From the NCBI GenBank assembly GCA_948684385.1, contig CAPQCU010000006.1:26416-90415 (forward strand): DNA of 64,000 nucleotides. Direction: 5' to 3'. Of this stretch, positions 16,997 to 26,486 are shown piece after piece. Origin of the DNA: an uncultured bacterium. Its GTDB lineage: Bacteria; Cyanobacteriota; Vampirovibrionia; Gastranaerophilales; Gastranaerophilaceae. Every line of letters starts with the position of its first letter. The first letter of the stretch is position 1. The position numbers and the translations under genes are program-made. The notes under the pieces are model-generated. The model did not search any database. It was not told the origin of the DNA and saw only the letters and a list, made by a program, of their open reading frames with translations.

Positions 16997-18706
16997 TTGT
17001 CTACAAGTATTGATTATTTTGATTATATACGCATAAGCATCGCTTCACCTGAAAGAATTTTGAAGTGGTCTTACGGCGAGGTTACAAAACCGGAAACAAT
17101 TAACTATAGAACTTTAAAACCTGAAAGAGACGGTTTGTTCTGCGAAAGAATTTTTGGACCTACAAAGGACTGGGAATGCTATTGCGGAAAATACAAAAGA
17201 GTTCGTCATAAAGGTATCATCTGCGAAAGATGCGGTGTTGAAGTTACAGATTCTAAAGTAAGACGTCACAGAATGGGACACATCAAGCTTGCAGCTCCTG
17301 TTTCTCATATCTGGTTCTTAAAAGGTATTCCTTCTTACTTAGGTTTGCTTCTTGATATGACTTTGAAAGACTTGGAACAGGTAATCTATTTCAACAATTA
17401 CGTTGTAATCGACCCTGCAGATAGTCCATTCAAAAAATTCCAGCTTCTATCTGAAGAAGAATACGAAGACTTCATTATGGAAAATGAAGAATCTAAACTA
17501 GAAGTTGGTATCGGTGCGGAAGCTATTAAGAAGTTATTAGGTGAAATCAATGTTGTTGAGCTTGCTGATGAAATCAGAACCGAGCTTGCCGGCGGTGTAA
17601 ATTCAGTTCAAAGAAAAGGTAAGTTAATTAAGAGATTGAGATTACTTGATTCTTTAATTTCATCCGAAACTGACCCGACATGGATGGTTATGGATGTACT
17701 TCCTGTAACTCCTCCTGATTTAAGACCAATGGTTCAATTGGACGGCGGTAGATTTGCTACTTCTGATTTGAACGATTTATACAGAAGAGTTATCAACAGA
17801 AACAACCGTTTACAGAGACTTCTTGAAATGGGTGCTCCTGAAATTATCGTAAGAAACGAAAAACGTATGCTTCAGGAAGCTGTAGATGCTCTTATTGATA
17901 ATGGCAGACGCGGAAGAACTGTTGTCGGACCGAATAACAGAGCACTAAAATCATTGTCTAACATTATTGAAGGTAAACAAGGTCGTTTCCGTCAAAACTT
18001 GTTAGGTAAACGTGTTGACTACTCCGGTCGTTCAGTTATCGTAGTTGGTCCTAAATTGAAATTGAACCAGTGCGGTTTACCGAAAGAAATGGCAATTGAA
18101 TTATTCAAGCCATTTGTTGTTAATAAATTAATTGAAAGAGGATTTGTACAAAATATCAAATCAGCTAAGAAAATGATTGAAAGATCTGATGCGAAAGTTT
18201 GGGATATTTTGGAAGAAATCATTGACGGACATCCGGTAATGCTTAACCGTGCACCGACCCTTCACAGACTTGGTATTCAGGCATTTGAACCAAAATTAGT
18301 AGAAGGTCGTGCAATTCAGCTTCACCCGCTTGTATGTACAGCGTTCAACGCCGACTTCGACGGTGACCAGATGGCTGTTCACGTTCCGCTTTCAATCGAA
18401 GCTCAAACAGAAGCAAGAATGCTTATGTTGGCTACAAATAATATTTTGGCTCCGGCTAACGGTAAGCCAATCATCACTCACTCACAAGATATGGTTCTCG
18501 GTCTTTATTACTTAACAATATTGAAGAACCCTGAACAGGAAGTGAAAGGATATTTCTATAACTTTGCAGATGCAATTTCAGCTCTGGAAGCTAAGATTAT
18601 TACTCTTCACGATAAGATTGTGGTACGTGATGAAAAAGGCAAGAGAATAGAAACTACTGTCGGTAGAATTATATTCAACGAAGCTGTTAGAAAAGCATTA
18701 GCTTAG
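16997..18706 (+). CDS. rpoC1: RNA polymerase subunit gamma (beta' N-terminal half)
   Basis: The 569-residue protein corresponds to the N-terminal part of beta' only. It contains the zinc-binding clamp region (CYCGKYKRVRHKGIICERCG), LLGKRVDYSGRSVIVVGP, and the catalytic metal loop NADFDGDQMAVH with Asp453, Asp455 and Asp457, then stops. The rest is encoded by rpoC2. This split is characteristic of cyanobacteria and their non-photosynthetic relatives and of plastids. The start is a TTG with AGGAG upstream, 12 bases after the rpoB stop. A frameshift origin is unlikely, because both halves have natural ends and a 37-base gap with its own ribosome site. Confidence 0.96.
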   Translation: MSTSIDYFDYIRISIASPERILKWSYGEVTKPETINYRTLKPERDGLFCERIFGPTKDWECYCGKYKRVRHKGIICERCGVEVTDSKVRRHRMGHIKLAAPVSHIWFLKGIPSYLGLLLDMTLKDLEQVIYFNNYVVIDPADSPFKKFQLLSEEEYEDFIMENEESKLEVGIGAEAIKKLLGEINVVELADEIRTELAGGVNSVQRKGKLIKRLRLLDSLISSETDPTWMVMDVLPVTPPDLRPMVQLDGGRFATSDLNDLYRRVINRNNRLQRLLEMGAPEIIVRNEKRMLQEAVDALIDNGRRGRTVVGPNNRALKSLSNIIEGKQGRFRQNLLGKRVDYSGRSVIVVGPKLKLNQCGLPKEMAIELFKPFVVNKLIERGFVQNIKSAKKMIERSDAKVWDILEEIIDGHPVMLNRAPTLHRLGIQAFEPKLVEGRAIQLHPLVCTAFNADFDGDQMAVHVPLSIEAQTEARMLMLATNNILAPANGKPIITHSQDMVLGLYYLTILKNPEQEVKGYFYNFADAISALEAKIITLHDKIVVRDEKGKRIETTVGRIIFNEAVRKALA

Positions 18707-18743
18707 GGTTAAACTAAAAAGAGAAATTGAGGAAAATATAAAG

Positions 18744-21700
18744 ATGGAAAATACTTATACACATGCAAAAACTCAATCCTTAGATTTTATCAACAAACAA
18801 ATGGATAAAAAAGGTTTGAATAAACTGCTTGCTCAGATTTATCTTGAATTCGGCGGAGCTAAAACTGCAGAACTTGCGGATACTCTTAAGAACTTAGGAT
18901 ACAGATACGCAACAAAGTCAGGCGTAACAATTTCTATCGCTGACCTTACAGTTCCTGATTCAAAACAAGAATTGTTAAAAGAAGCTGAGCAGGAAATTGA
19001 AAAATCTACAAACAGATACTTGAAAGGTGAAATTACAGAAGTTGAAAGATATACAAAGGTTATTGATACCTGGTCTGAAACAACAGCAAAACTTACAGAA
19101 CAGGTTGTTGAAAATTTTGACAGATTAAACCCTGTATACATGATGGCATTCTCCGGTGCGAGAGGTAACTTATCTCAGGTATCACAGCTGGTTGGTATGA
19201 GAGGTTTGATGGCAGACGCGCAAGGACAGATTATCGACTTGCCGATTACATCAAACTTTAAAGAAGGCTTGTCTGTAACAGAGTACATCATTTCATCTTA
19301 CGGTGCAAGAAAAGGTCTTGTAGATACAGCGTTAAAAACAGCTGACTCAGGTTATTTGACAAGACGTCTTGTTGACGTTGCTCAAGATGTTATCATTCGT
19401 GATACTGATTGCGGCGGTGACAAATATATCAATATGAAGCCTATTTGTGACGGAGACAATATTATCGTTCCGCTTATCGACAGATTACTTGGCAGAACTG
19501 TTGCTGAAGATGTGTTTGATACAGACGGTAAAACATTGCTTGTTGCAAAAGATACTACAATGGATAGAAACGATATCAAGAAGATTTCACACTTGAACTT
19601 ACAAGAGTTAAAAGTTCGTTCAGGTTTGACTTGCGGTCTTGAATACGGTGTTTGCCAGAAATGTTATGGCTGGGCAATGACGACCCAAAAACTTGTTGAC
19701 GTTGGTGAAGCGATTGGTATTATTGCAGCTCAGTCAATCGGTGAACCTGGTACACAGTTAACAATGAGAACATTCCACACAGGCGGTGCGGTTGGTGTAA
19801 AAGAAGCTACAAAAGAAATTCACGCTAACGAAGCAGGTACTGTTGAGTCTAAGCTTAAAACAAGAGAGCTTAGAACACGTCACGGGGATGTAGTAAGAGT
19901 GTCTATCTATGAAGCTGATATAGAAGTGAAAGGTTCTAAAAAATCTACTTCTTACCATATTCCTGCAGGTGCAACAGTATTCTTTGAAGATGGTATGAAA
20001 GTTGAAAAGAACTTTAAACTTGCAGAATTTAGACCTTCATCAAATGATGCTGGTCGTTTGACAGAAAAAGCTACAAAAGATATTAACGCTGATATGTCAG
20101 GTATGGTACTTTTTGAAGACTTTGTTGCTGATGAAAAGAAAGACAGACAGGGTAACATTTCAAGAACTGCAAACAAAAACGGTATCGTTTGGATTATCGG
20201 CGGTGATGTATACAACTTACCTGGTGGTTCAAAAGTTCTTGTATCTGATGAACAAAAAGTTAAAGCAGGTGATAGGCTTGCTGAAACATTAATGATTTCT
20301 GAGCACGGCGGTGAAGTTCGTTATGCAGAAGACTTAGTTGTAGAAGCAGTTAAGTCAGGTAAAAATACAATTAACAAAATTGTTCAAGGTAAAGAAATTA
20401 CAATTGTAATCGCTTCTTTAACTCCTGCAAACGCAACTTTTGAACAGACTAAAAAAGAACAATTATGGACTGTTAAAAATTCAGGTGAAAAATATATCGT
20501 TAAAGCTCCAATTGATACAACTGTTGAAAACGGTATGATTATCGCTGAGCTTGTTGATGATGAATGTTCAGTATCTTCATCAGGTGAAATCAAATATGTT
20601 GATATTGAAGTTGATGATAACCAAATAGTAACAACACCGGGGCACATTGTATTTGTACCTGAAGAAGTTCACCAGATTAACAAAGATTCTTCTTTAAAAA
20701 TGGTTGATAACGGTACTTTTGTTACAGCAGGTACTGAAGTTGTTAAAGATGTTTACTGCCATATCGACGGTATTGTAGAATTTAAAGAATTCAATGAAGT
20801 TATTCATGAAGTTACAATCAGACCTGGTGAAGTTCATACTTTAGCAAATATTTCAGAACTTAAGGTTGAAGAAGGCGCTGTCGTTGAAGCTGGTACTACA
20901 ATCGCTAAAGGTATCAAAGCTAAAGAAACTTCTATTGTAACAGTTATGGAAATGGATTTTGATGATTTAGATATCGATGATTTGGATGAAGAAATTGATA
21001 CAACTTCTTTAGAAGAAGAATCATTGGAAGATAAACCTGTTCAAATTCTTGTAAGACCTGTACAGCCTATGTTTATTGAACCAAAAGATGTTTCAATCGG
21101 ATTTGATACAACTGATGCTTTAATTAACATTGTTCCTGTAACTCAGCTGCAATACAAAGATGGCGCAAGAGTAAGAAACTTAGATGGTGCAACTTTAACA
21201 AGAACATCTTTAGTACTTCAAATGCAGGGTTACTTGTCACATCTTAAAGGTTTGGTAGAACTTGATGAAAAAGGCGAATTAAAGATTGTTGTACTAGAAA
21301 CATTAATCGTTCGTCGTGAATTAGAAGGTAATTCTAAGATGAATAGTTCTTTACAGACTGAATTGCTTGTTGAAAACGGTCAGGTAATTGCCCCTAAAAC
21401 TCCGATTGCAAAAACAGAAGTTCTTGCATTAAATGACGGTGTTGCATCAATTAAGGGTGATGTTGGTGAATCAAGAAGATTACTATTGAATTGCTCAAAC
21501 TTTGAAACAGTAATTGCAACAAAATCAAAACCGTCTGTTAAGAAAGGTGACTTTATCAAACTTGATACTGTTGTTGCAGAATCTGGTGAAGCAGCTACTG
21601 TTTCAGGTAAGATTGTTGATGTATCAGCAAAATCTGTTACTATAAGAAACGGTCGTCCTTACTTAATCAGCCCTGGTACTATGTTACAGGTTGAAGAAGG

Positions 21701-22601
21701 TTCGCTTGTACTTAGAGGCGATATGCTTGCAACACTGGTATTTGAAAGAGAAAAAACTGGTGATATCGTTCAAGGTCTTCCGAGAGTTGAAGAGCTTCTT
21801 GAAGCAAGAAAACCAAAAGATTGTGCTATTTTAGCAGAAACTGACGGTGTTGCTGAAATAGAAATAGAAGATGATGTTCCAAGATTGTTTTTGGCTACAG
21901 AAGGCGGAAGCAGAACTGAAATCAAGTTTGCAATTGATGCAAGTATTGTTGTTCAGAACAAGCAAAAGATTAAGAAAGGTCAGCCTTTAACAAGCGGTCC
22001 TCTTAATCCGCACGATGTAATCAGACTTTGCGGACCGGAAGAAGCTCAGCAGTATCTGGTTGACGAAGTTCAACGTGTATACCGTTCACAAGGTGTAGAA
22101 ATTGCGGATAAACACATTGAAATCATCGTTCGTCAGATGACTAAGAAAGTTAGAGTAGTCGACTCAGGTGATACAAACTTGTTACCTGGTGAATTGGTTG
22201 AAATGCAGACTTTCGAAAATGAAAATAAGGCTGTAGCTGAACATGGAGGTCAGGAAGCAACTTGTGAATACATGTTACTTGGCATTACAAAAGCTTCATT
22301 GAACACAGAAAGCTTCATTTCAGCAGCTTCATTCCAGGAAACAACAAGAATCTTAACAGAAGCAGCTGTTGACGGTAAGAAGGACTTATTGAGAGGTTTG
22401 AAAGAAAACGTTATCATTGGTCGTTTGATACCGGCAGGTACAGGCTTCCATCACTTATCTAATGCAAATGAAGAACGTGATAGAGAAGCTCAAAAACGTG
22501 CAGCTCAGAGAAATCAGGCAAGAAAACCTGCTGCAATTTTGGAAGAAATTGAAGGTATGTTTGGTGCTCCTGAAATAACAGAAGCTTCTGAAGAAGAATA
22601 A
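18744..22601 (+). CDS. rpoC2: RNA polymerase subunit beta' (C-terminal half) with giant insertion
   Basis: The 1285-residue C-terminal half of beta' opens with the rim/funnel region, has a Cys cluster (TDCGG, then CGLEYGVCQKC) and the bridge helix/trigger-loop start EAIGIIAAQSIGEPGTQLTM with FHTGG (about 322-350). The trigger-loop continuation, GLPRVEELLEARKPKD, appears only around residue 1010. About 650 residues are therefore inserted between the two halves, a size known for the SI3 insertion of cyanobacterial RpoC2. The insertion holds repeated short beta-rich units and an unusual acidic run (MDFDDLDIDDLDEEIDT, about 736-752). GAGGAA precedes the ATG. The gene ends 32 bases before a strong terminator. 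Confidence 0.97.
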   Translation: MENTYTHAKTQSLDFINKQMDKKGLNKLLAQIYLEFGGAKTAELADTLKNLGYRYATKSGVTISIADLTVPDSKQELLKEAEQEIEKSTNRYLKGEITEVERYTKVIDTWSETTAKLTEQVVENFDRLNPVYMMAFSGARGNLSQVSQLVGMRGLMADAQGQIIDLPITSNFKEGLSVTEYIISSYGARKGLVDTALKTADSGYLTRRLVDVAQDVIIRDTDCGGDKYINMKPICDGDNIIVPLIDRLLGRTVAEDVFDTDGKTLLVAKDTTMDRNDIKKISHLNLQELKVRSGLTCGLEYGVCQKCYGWAMTTQKLVDVGEAIGIIAAQSIGEPGTQLTMRTFHTGGAVGVKEATKEIHANEAGTVESKLKTRELRTRHGDVVRVSIYEADIEVKGSKKSTSYHIPAGATVFFEDGMKVEKNFKLAEFRPSSNDAGRLTEKATKDINADMSGMVLFEDFVADEKKDRQGNISRTANKNGIVWIIGGDVYNLPGGSKVLVSDEQKVKAGDRLAETLMISEHGGEVRYAEDLVVEAVKSGKNTINKIVQGKEITIVIASLTPANATFEQTKKEQLWTVKNSGEKYIVKAPIDTTVENGMIIAELVDDECSVSSSGEIKYVDIEVDDNQIVTTPGHIVFVPEEVHQINKDSSLKMVDNGTFVTAGTEVVKDVYCHIDGIVEFKEFNEVIHEVTIRPGEVHTLANISELKVEEGAVVEAGTTIAKGIKAKETSIVTVMEMDFDDLDIDDLDEEIDTTSLEEESLEDKPVQILVRPVQPMFIEPKDVSIGFDTTDALINIVPVTQLQYKDGARVRNLDGATLTRTSLVLQMQGYLSHLKGLVELDEKGELKIVVLETLIVRRELEGNSKMNSSLQTELLVENGQVIAPKTPIAKTEVLALNDGVASIKGDVGESRRLLLNCSNFETVIATKSKPSVKKGDFIKLDTVVAESGEAATVSGKIVDVSAKSVTIRNGRPYLISPGTMLQVEEGSLVLRGDMLATLVFEREKTGDIVQGLPRVEELLEARKPKDCAILAETDGVAEIEIEDDVPRLFLATEGGSRTEIKFAIDASIVVQNKQKIKKGQPLTSGPLNPHDVIRLCGPEEAQQYLVDEVQRVYRSQGVEIADKHIEIIVRQMTKKVRVVDSGDTNLLPGELVEMQTFENENKAVAEHGGQEATCEYMLLGITKASLNTESFISAASFQETTRILTEAAVDGKKDLLRGLKENVIIGRLIPAGTGFHHLSNANEERDREAQKRAAQRNQARKPAAILEEIEGMFGAPEITEASEEE

Positions 22602-22633
22602 AAAAATAACAGTTATATTTTTACTGAAAGCAG

Positions 22634-22663
22634 CGCGGGGTAAAAGCCCCGCGTTTGTTTTTT
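22634..22663 (+). terminator. Terminator of the rpoB-rpoC1-rpoC2 operon
   Basis: A seven-base-pair GC stem, CGCGGGG (22634-22640) with CCCCGCG (22647-22653), six-base loop, followed by TTTGTTTTTT. This is a strong intrinsic terminator directly after rpoC2. Confidence 0.9.
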
Positions 22664-22735
22664 CTTTATCTTTACATTTACCCCTGTTTGTAGTAGTTTA
22701 GTAGGGTGAATAGTAGTAGAAATGAGGATTTATAA

Positions 22736-24028
22736 ATGAAAACAACTATTGAGAGACAACCGGAAAATATCGTTAAGGTTGATATTGAAGTTCCGGCTAA
22801 AGATGCTGTAAATTATTACAATAATGCTGCTAAAAGATTGGCGCAGTATGTAAATATTCCTGGTTTTAGAAAAGGAAAAGCTCCAAGAAACATTGTTGAA
22901 CAAAATATTGGTGAAGAAAGAATTAAACACGAAGCTTTAGAAAATGCTTTACCAAAGATTTTTTCAGAAGTTATTAAAGAAAATGAATTGGATGTTGTTG
23001 CTCAGCCTTATGTTGAGTCTTATGATTATAAAATCGGTGAAGATTTGAAAATTGTTGCAAAAATAGAGCTCAGACCTGAAGTTACTCTTGGTGAATACAA
23101 AGGTTTAACTCTTGAAATCGATGCTTACAAAACTCCTGAAGATGCTATGCAAAAATCTATTGACGGACTTCTTGAACAGCACGCTTCAACTCTTGTTGTT
23201 ACTGACAGAAAAACTCAAAATGCTGATACTATTGTATTTGATTTTGAAGGTTTCTCTAATGGTGAAAAGATTGAACACGGTGACGCTAAGAACTTTACTT
23301 TAGATTTAGCAAACTCAAGCTTTATACCAGGTTTTGCTGAACAATTAGTTGACAGACCTTTAGGTGAAGAGTTTGAAATCAATGTTACTTTCCCTGAAGA
23401 ATATCACGAAAAGAAATTAGCAGGTCAACCGGCTGTATTTAAGTGCAAAATCAATGAAATTAGAACAAAAGTTATGCCTGAATTGACAGACGAATTTGTT
23501 CAAAAAGTCGGACCTTTCAAGACCGTTGATGAGTTGAAAGCTGATATTCAAAAATATTTAGATCAACAGAAAGAAGATATTGACAGAACTAACTCTGAAA
23601 AGGCTATTTTTGAAAAAGTAACTTCTGAAGCTAAAGTTGAAATTCAGCAGTCAATGATTGATAGAGAAGCTGACCAATTAGTTGAAGAGTACAAACAAAA
23701 ATTAGGTATGCAAGGTTTTTCTTGGGAACAAGCTGTAGAAGCTCAAGGTTATGATCATATTATGAACAGCTTAAAGGAAGATGCAGCTGTCAGAGTTAAA
23801 AATTCTTTAGTTATTGATCAGATTGCTAAAGTTGAAAATATTGTTGTTTCTCAAGCAGAATTTGGTGCAAAACTTTCTGAAATCGGACGTATGTACCAGA
23901 TTGACACACCTACTATGATTAAGCAATTATCACAAACTCCGGGTGTGTTTAATGCAATTTCTCAGCAGGCTTTGAATGAAAAAGTAACTCAGTTCTTAGC
24001 TGAAAACAACAAAGTTAATTTAAAATAG
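22736..24028 (+). CDS. tig: Trigger factor (ribosome-associated chaperone/prolyl isomerase)
   Basis: Trigger factor binds near ribosomal protein L23 at the tunnel exit and shields nascent chains. The 430-residue protein has the N-terminal ribosome-binding signature GFRKGKAPRNIVEQ (about 43-56), an FKBP-type isomerase domain (about 150-240, ending in FPEEYHEKKLAG), and a long helical C-terminal domain. GAGGA precedes the ATG. In many bacteria tig precedes clpP and clpX; here it is a single gene whose 3' end overlaps a convergent DUF3326 gene by 14 bases. An ATTTACCCC word and degenerate TAG repeats (22676-22720) lie in its leader region. Confidence 0.95.
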   Translation: MKTTIERQPENIVKVDIEVPAKDAVNYYNNAAKRLAQYVNIPGFRKGKAPRNIVEQNIGEERIKHEALENALPKIFSEVIKENELDVVAQPYVESYDYKIGEDLKIVAKIELRPEVTLGEYKGLTLEIDAYKTPEDAMQKSIDGLLEQHASTLVVTDRKTQNADTIVFDFEGFSNGEKIEHGDAKNFTLDLANSSFIPGFAEQLVDRPLGEEFEINVTFPEEYHEKKLAGQPAVFKCKINEIRTKVMPELTDEFVQKVGPFKTVDELKADIQKYLDQQKEDIDRTNSEKAIFEKVTSEAKVEIQQSMIDREADQLVEEYKQKLGMQGFSWEQAVEAQGYDHIMNSLKEDAAVRVKNSLVIDQIAKVENIVVSQAEFGAKLSEIGRMYQIDTPTMIKQLSQTPGVFNAISQQALNEKVTQFLAENNKVNLK

Positions 24029-24962
24029 TAAATAGTTCTTGATAACTATTAATGCTAATGCAATTATTAGAAAAGATTTCGGGAGTGACATTAAGTACAC
24101 TCTCGTTTTCTTTTACAGCGTAAACCGGTTTTCCAAGCTTAAGCATTTCTAAAACGGGAATTCCGCCAAGTGCGTTATAGGGTATTATAAGGAAATCAAC
24201 GTCATTAATGCTAATTTCGCCATTAATTTCAAGTTTTGGGGCGTTGTTTAATCCTAACAAAATGCAGGGCAAAAAAGTCGGTGTTATGTATTCTGCCGAG
24301 CATCTTTTGTCAACGATTTCAGTTGAAATACTAATATCCGAAAAAGCTGGTGCGTGAGCACAAGGGATTTTAAATTCTTTTGAAATATAGTGCGAAATAA
24401 TAGCTTCAACTCCTCCTACAGGGTCGACTCCTACTCCACCAGCATAATCATCTCCTTGTTCATCAGGAAAATGACAAACGATTGCGATAGCTTCTGCACC
24501 TTTTTCGATAAGTTTTTGAGCAGCTCGTTTCAATGTTTCTAAATTATTTACGTTGCCCATTGAAGCGCCGGATTTGTCAATAAAAAACTCAACTCCTACT
24601 TCTTCATCCGTAATTTCATAAGCACAAATGTCAACACCATAAACAGTTTCAACTGCATTCATTGTATTAATATGTACATTCAAAACCGACTTGGAAATTG
24701 ATTTATCGAAAATAACACCTATTTTATTGTGATTAGCCGGTGTTAAATTGATTTTACGCTTGAAAAATTCATCAAGAGAATATCCTTCTACGTAAAGCAT
24801 GTTTTCTGTAATCCCTGAAAAACACGCAGCATTTACAACATTCGGGTTAACAATTAGTTTGAATTTTTCGGAAAATTTGCGTGCCCAAAAACTTGCATCT
24901 CCGGCAAATCCGCCGATAGATGCACCAATACCTGTTGGAACTATAAATGCGCCTGTTTTCAT
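24015..24962 (-). CDS. DUF3326 family protein, cyanobacterial/plastid type
   Basis: The 315-residue protein begins VPTGIGASIGGFAGDASFWA and contains MLYVEGYSLDEF, GVEFFIDKSGASMGNVNN, VDPVGGVEAIISH, IPCAHAPAF and TFLPCILLGL. I recognise this pattern as the DUF3326 family, known mainly from cyanobacteria and plants; its function is not established. The glycine-rich start and the alternating alpha/beta pattern suggest a nucleotide- or cofactor-binding fold, which is inference. There is no Shine-Dalgarno, but a perfect TATAAT on the minus strand ends six bases before the ATG, so the mRNA may be leaderless. The 3' end overlaps tig by 14 bases. Confidence 0.75.
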   Translation of the reverse strand: MKTGAFIVPTGIGASIGGFAGDASFWARKFSEKFKLIVNPNVVNAACFSGITENMLYVEGYSLDEFFKRKINLTPANHNKIGVIFDKSISKSVLNVHINTMNAVETVYGVDICAYEITDEEVGVEFFIDKSGASMGNVNNLETLKRAAQKLIEKGAEAIAIVCHFPDEQGDDYAGGVGVDPVGGVEAIISHYISKEFKIPCAHAPAFSDISISTEIVDKRCSAEYITPTFLPCILLGLNNAPKLEINGEISINDVDFLIIPYNALGGIPVLEMLKLGKPVYAVKENESVLNVTPEIFSNNCISINSYQELFTILN

Positions 24963-24968
24963 AAGCTA

Positions 24969-24974
24969 ATTATA
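24969..24974 (-). promoter_or_regulatory. -10 box placed for a leaderless transcript (DUF3326)
   Basis: TATAAT on the minus strand ends six bases before the ATG at 24962. Transcription would start at or within a base or two of the start codon. No ribosome site is visible in between. Confidence 0.45.
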
Positions 24975-25043
24975 GTATAATCTTGCAAAATATTCTACTC
25001 TATTGTAAAATTATAAGTATGATTTAAAGGTATATGAGAGTAA

Positions 25044-26381
25044 ATGGACCTGACAGACTTTTTAATTAATATTTTTATAATTTTATTTTTACTTTTTGTT
25101 AATGCCTTTTTCGTAGCTGCAGAATTTTCTCTTGTAAAGGTACGTAAGACACGATTGGAACAGCTTTGTAATGAAGGTAATTCCAATGCTAAAAAGGCAA
25201 TGAAGTTGGTAAATGATGTAAATAGGATGCTGGCAGCAGCTCAATTAGGGGTTACAATTGCAAGTATTGCTCTTGGTTGGGTAGCGGAGTCAACTATTGT
25301 TCAGATAATTGAACCTGTGATTAACTTTTTCGCTCATGGTGCTATATCTGCGCATATTGTTGCTGTTCCGATTTCTTTTGTGCTTGTAACTTATTTCCAT
25401 GTGCTGGTTGGAGAACAGCTTCCAAAATGCATTTCTTTAAGGCATCCGGAAACAATTTCTTTGCTGATTGCAACTCCGATGGACATCTTTATTACTTTGT
25501 TTAAGCCGTTTGTATGGTTTATGGAAGTTTCCGGTAACAAGCTTTTATCAGCTTGTCATGCAAATTCTGAGGATGCTTCACTTGTACATTCAACTGAAGA
25601 ACTTGATATGCTTGTTGATGCAAGTTACAATGAAGGAGTTTTAAATGAGACAGAAGCTGAAATGCTTCATAATATGTTCAAATTTTCTGATTTGATGGCA
25701 AAACAGGTTATGCTGCCAAGAACCGATATGGTTTGTATTCCAAACGATATAACTTATGAAGAGCTGAACAAAGTTGCGCTTGAAAATCAATATACAAGAT
25801 ATCCGGTTTATGAAGAAAATATTGATAAAATCCTGGGCTTTATCCACGTAAAAGATTTATATTCTCTTGCAATGACTAAAGAGGATTATTCAATTAATAA
25901 GCTTATAAGACCTTTGATTCTTATACCTGAGACAATGACGCTTGATAATTTGATTATTGAGTTCAAAAAACGCCATTGCCAGATTGCTGTTGTAATTGAT
26001 GAGTTTGGCGGAACATCCGGTTTAATAACTCTTGAAGATGTTCTTGAAGAAATTATCGGCGATGTTCAGGATGAATTTGATGAAGAAATTGAAGCTGATA
26101 TTGAAGAAATAGGTGAAAATCTCTATATTGCAAACGCAATGATGAGAATTGACGAGGTTGTTGAATTCTTTGATTTAAATGAGTCTTTGTTTGAAGAAGA
26201 TGACGTTGAAACTATTGCAGGACTTGTAGTAAAGCTTCTTGGAAGAATTGCGGAAGTCGGCGACTCTGTTTCATTTAACGGACTTGTGTTTACTGTAAAA
26301 GAAGTTGACGGAGCAAGAATTACAAAGCTTCAAATTTATCGCGAACCTGTTGCTGATGATGAAGTTTCAGAAGAAGCTTAA
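25044..26381 (+). CDS. CorC/HlyC (CNNM)-family membrane protein with CBS pair
   Basis: The 445-residue protein has a DUF21/CNNM membrane domain (about 1-190) with hydrophobic helices and the conserved NAFFVAAEFSLVKVRKTRLE start. A CBS-domain pair follows (about 205-335; MVCIPNDITYEELN, then VVIDEFGGTSGLITLEDVLE), and then a C-terminal CorC/HlyC domain (about 350-435). Relatives are implicated in magnesium or cobalt efflux and in cation homeostasis; older annotations call them hemolysins. The CBS pair may sense adenine nucleotides. The ATG has only a weak GAGAG site. It stands alone as a transcription unit. Confidence 0.88.
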   Translation: MDLTDFLINIFIILFLLFVNAFFVAAEFSLVKVRKTRLEQLCNEGNSNAKKAMKLVNDVNRMLAAAQLGVTIASIALGWVAESTIVQIIEPVINFFAHGAISAHIVAVPISFVLVTYFHVLVGEQLPKCISLRHPETISLLIATPMDIFITLFKPFVWFMEVSGNKLLSACHANSEDASLVHSTEELDMLVDASYNEGVLNETEAEMLHNMFKFSDLMAKQVMLPRTDMVCIPNDITYEELNKVALENQYTRYPVYEENIDKILGFIHVKDLYSLAMTKEDYSINKLIRPLILIPETMTLDNLIIEFKKRHCQIAVVIDEFGGTSGLITLEDVLEEIIGDVQDEFDEEIEADIEEIGENLYIANAMMRIDEVVEFFDLNESLFEEDDVETIAGLVVKLLGRIAEVGDSVSFNGLVFTVKEVDGARITKLQIYREPVADDEVSEEA

Positions 26382-26398
26382 TTGTAAAAATTTGTAAA
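26381..26398 (+). promoter_or_regulatory. Paired TTGTAAA words, 10 bp apart
   Basis: ATTGTAAA (26381-26388) and TTTGTAAA (26391-26398) lie at ten-base spacing, about 90-105 bases before the gene at 26487. A TATAAA word follows at 26425. Confidence 0.4.
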
Positions 26399-26486
26399 GA
26401 TTTGGTTTTTATTCTGCAATATTGTATAAAATTAACACTTTATATAAATATAGTGTGTTTATATTAGTGTTGTAAGGATTTTATAA

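Noticed and set aside
18700..18750. rpoC1/rpoC2 boundary as a frameshift or sequencing error
   Set aside because: There is a 37-base gap with a GAGGAA site and a proper ATG, and the split position matches cyanobacterial genes.
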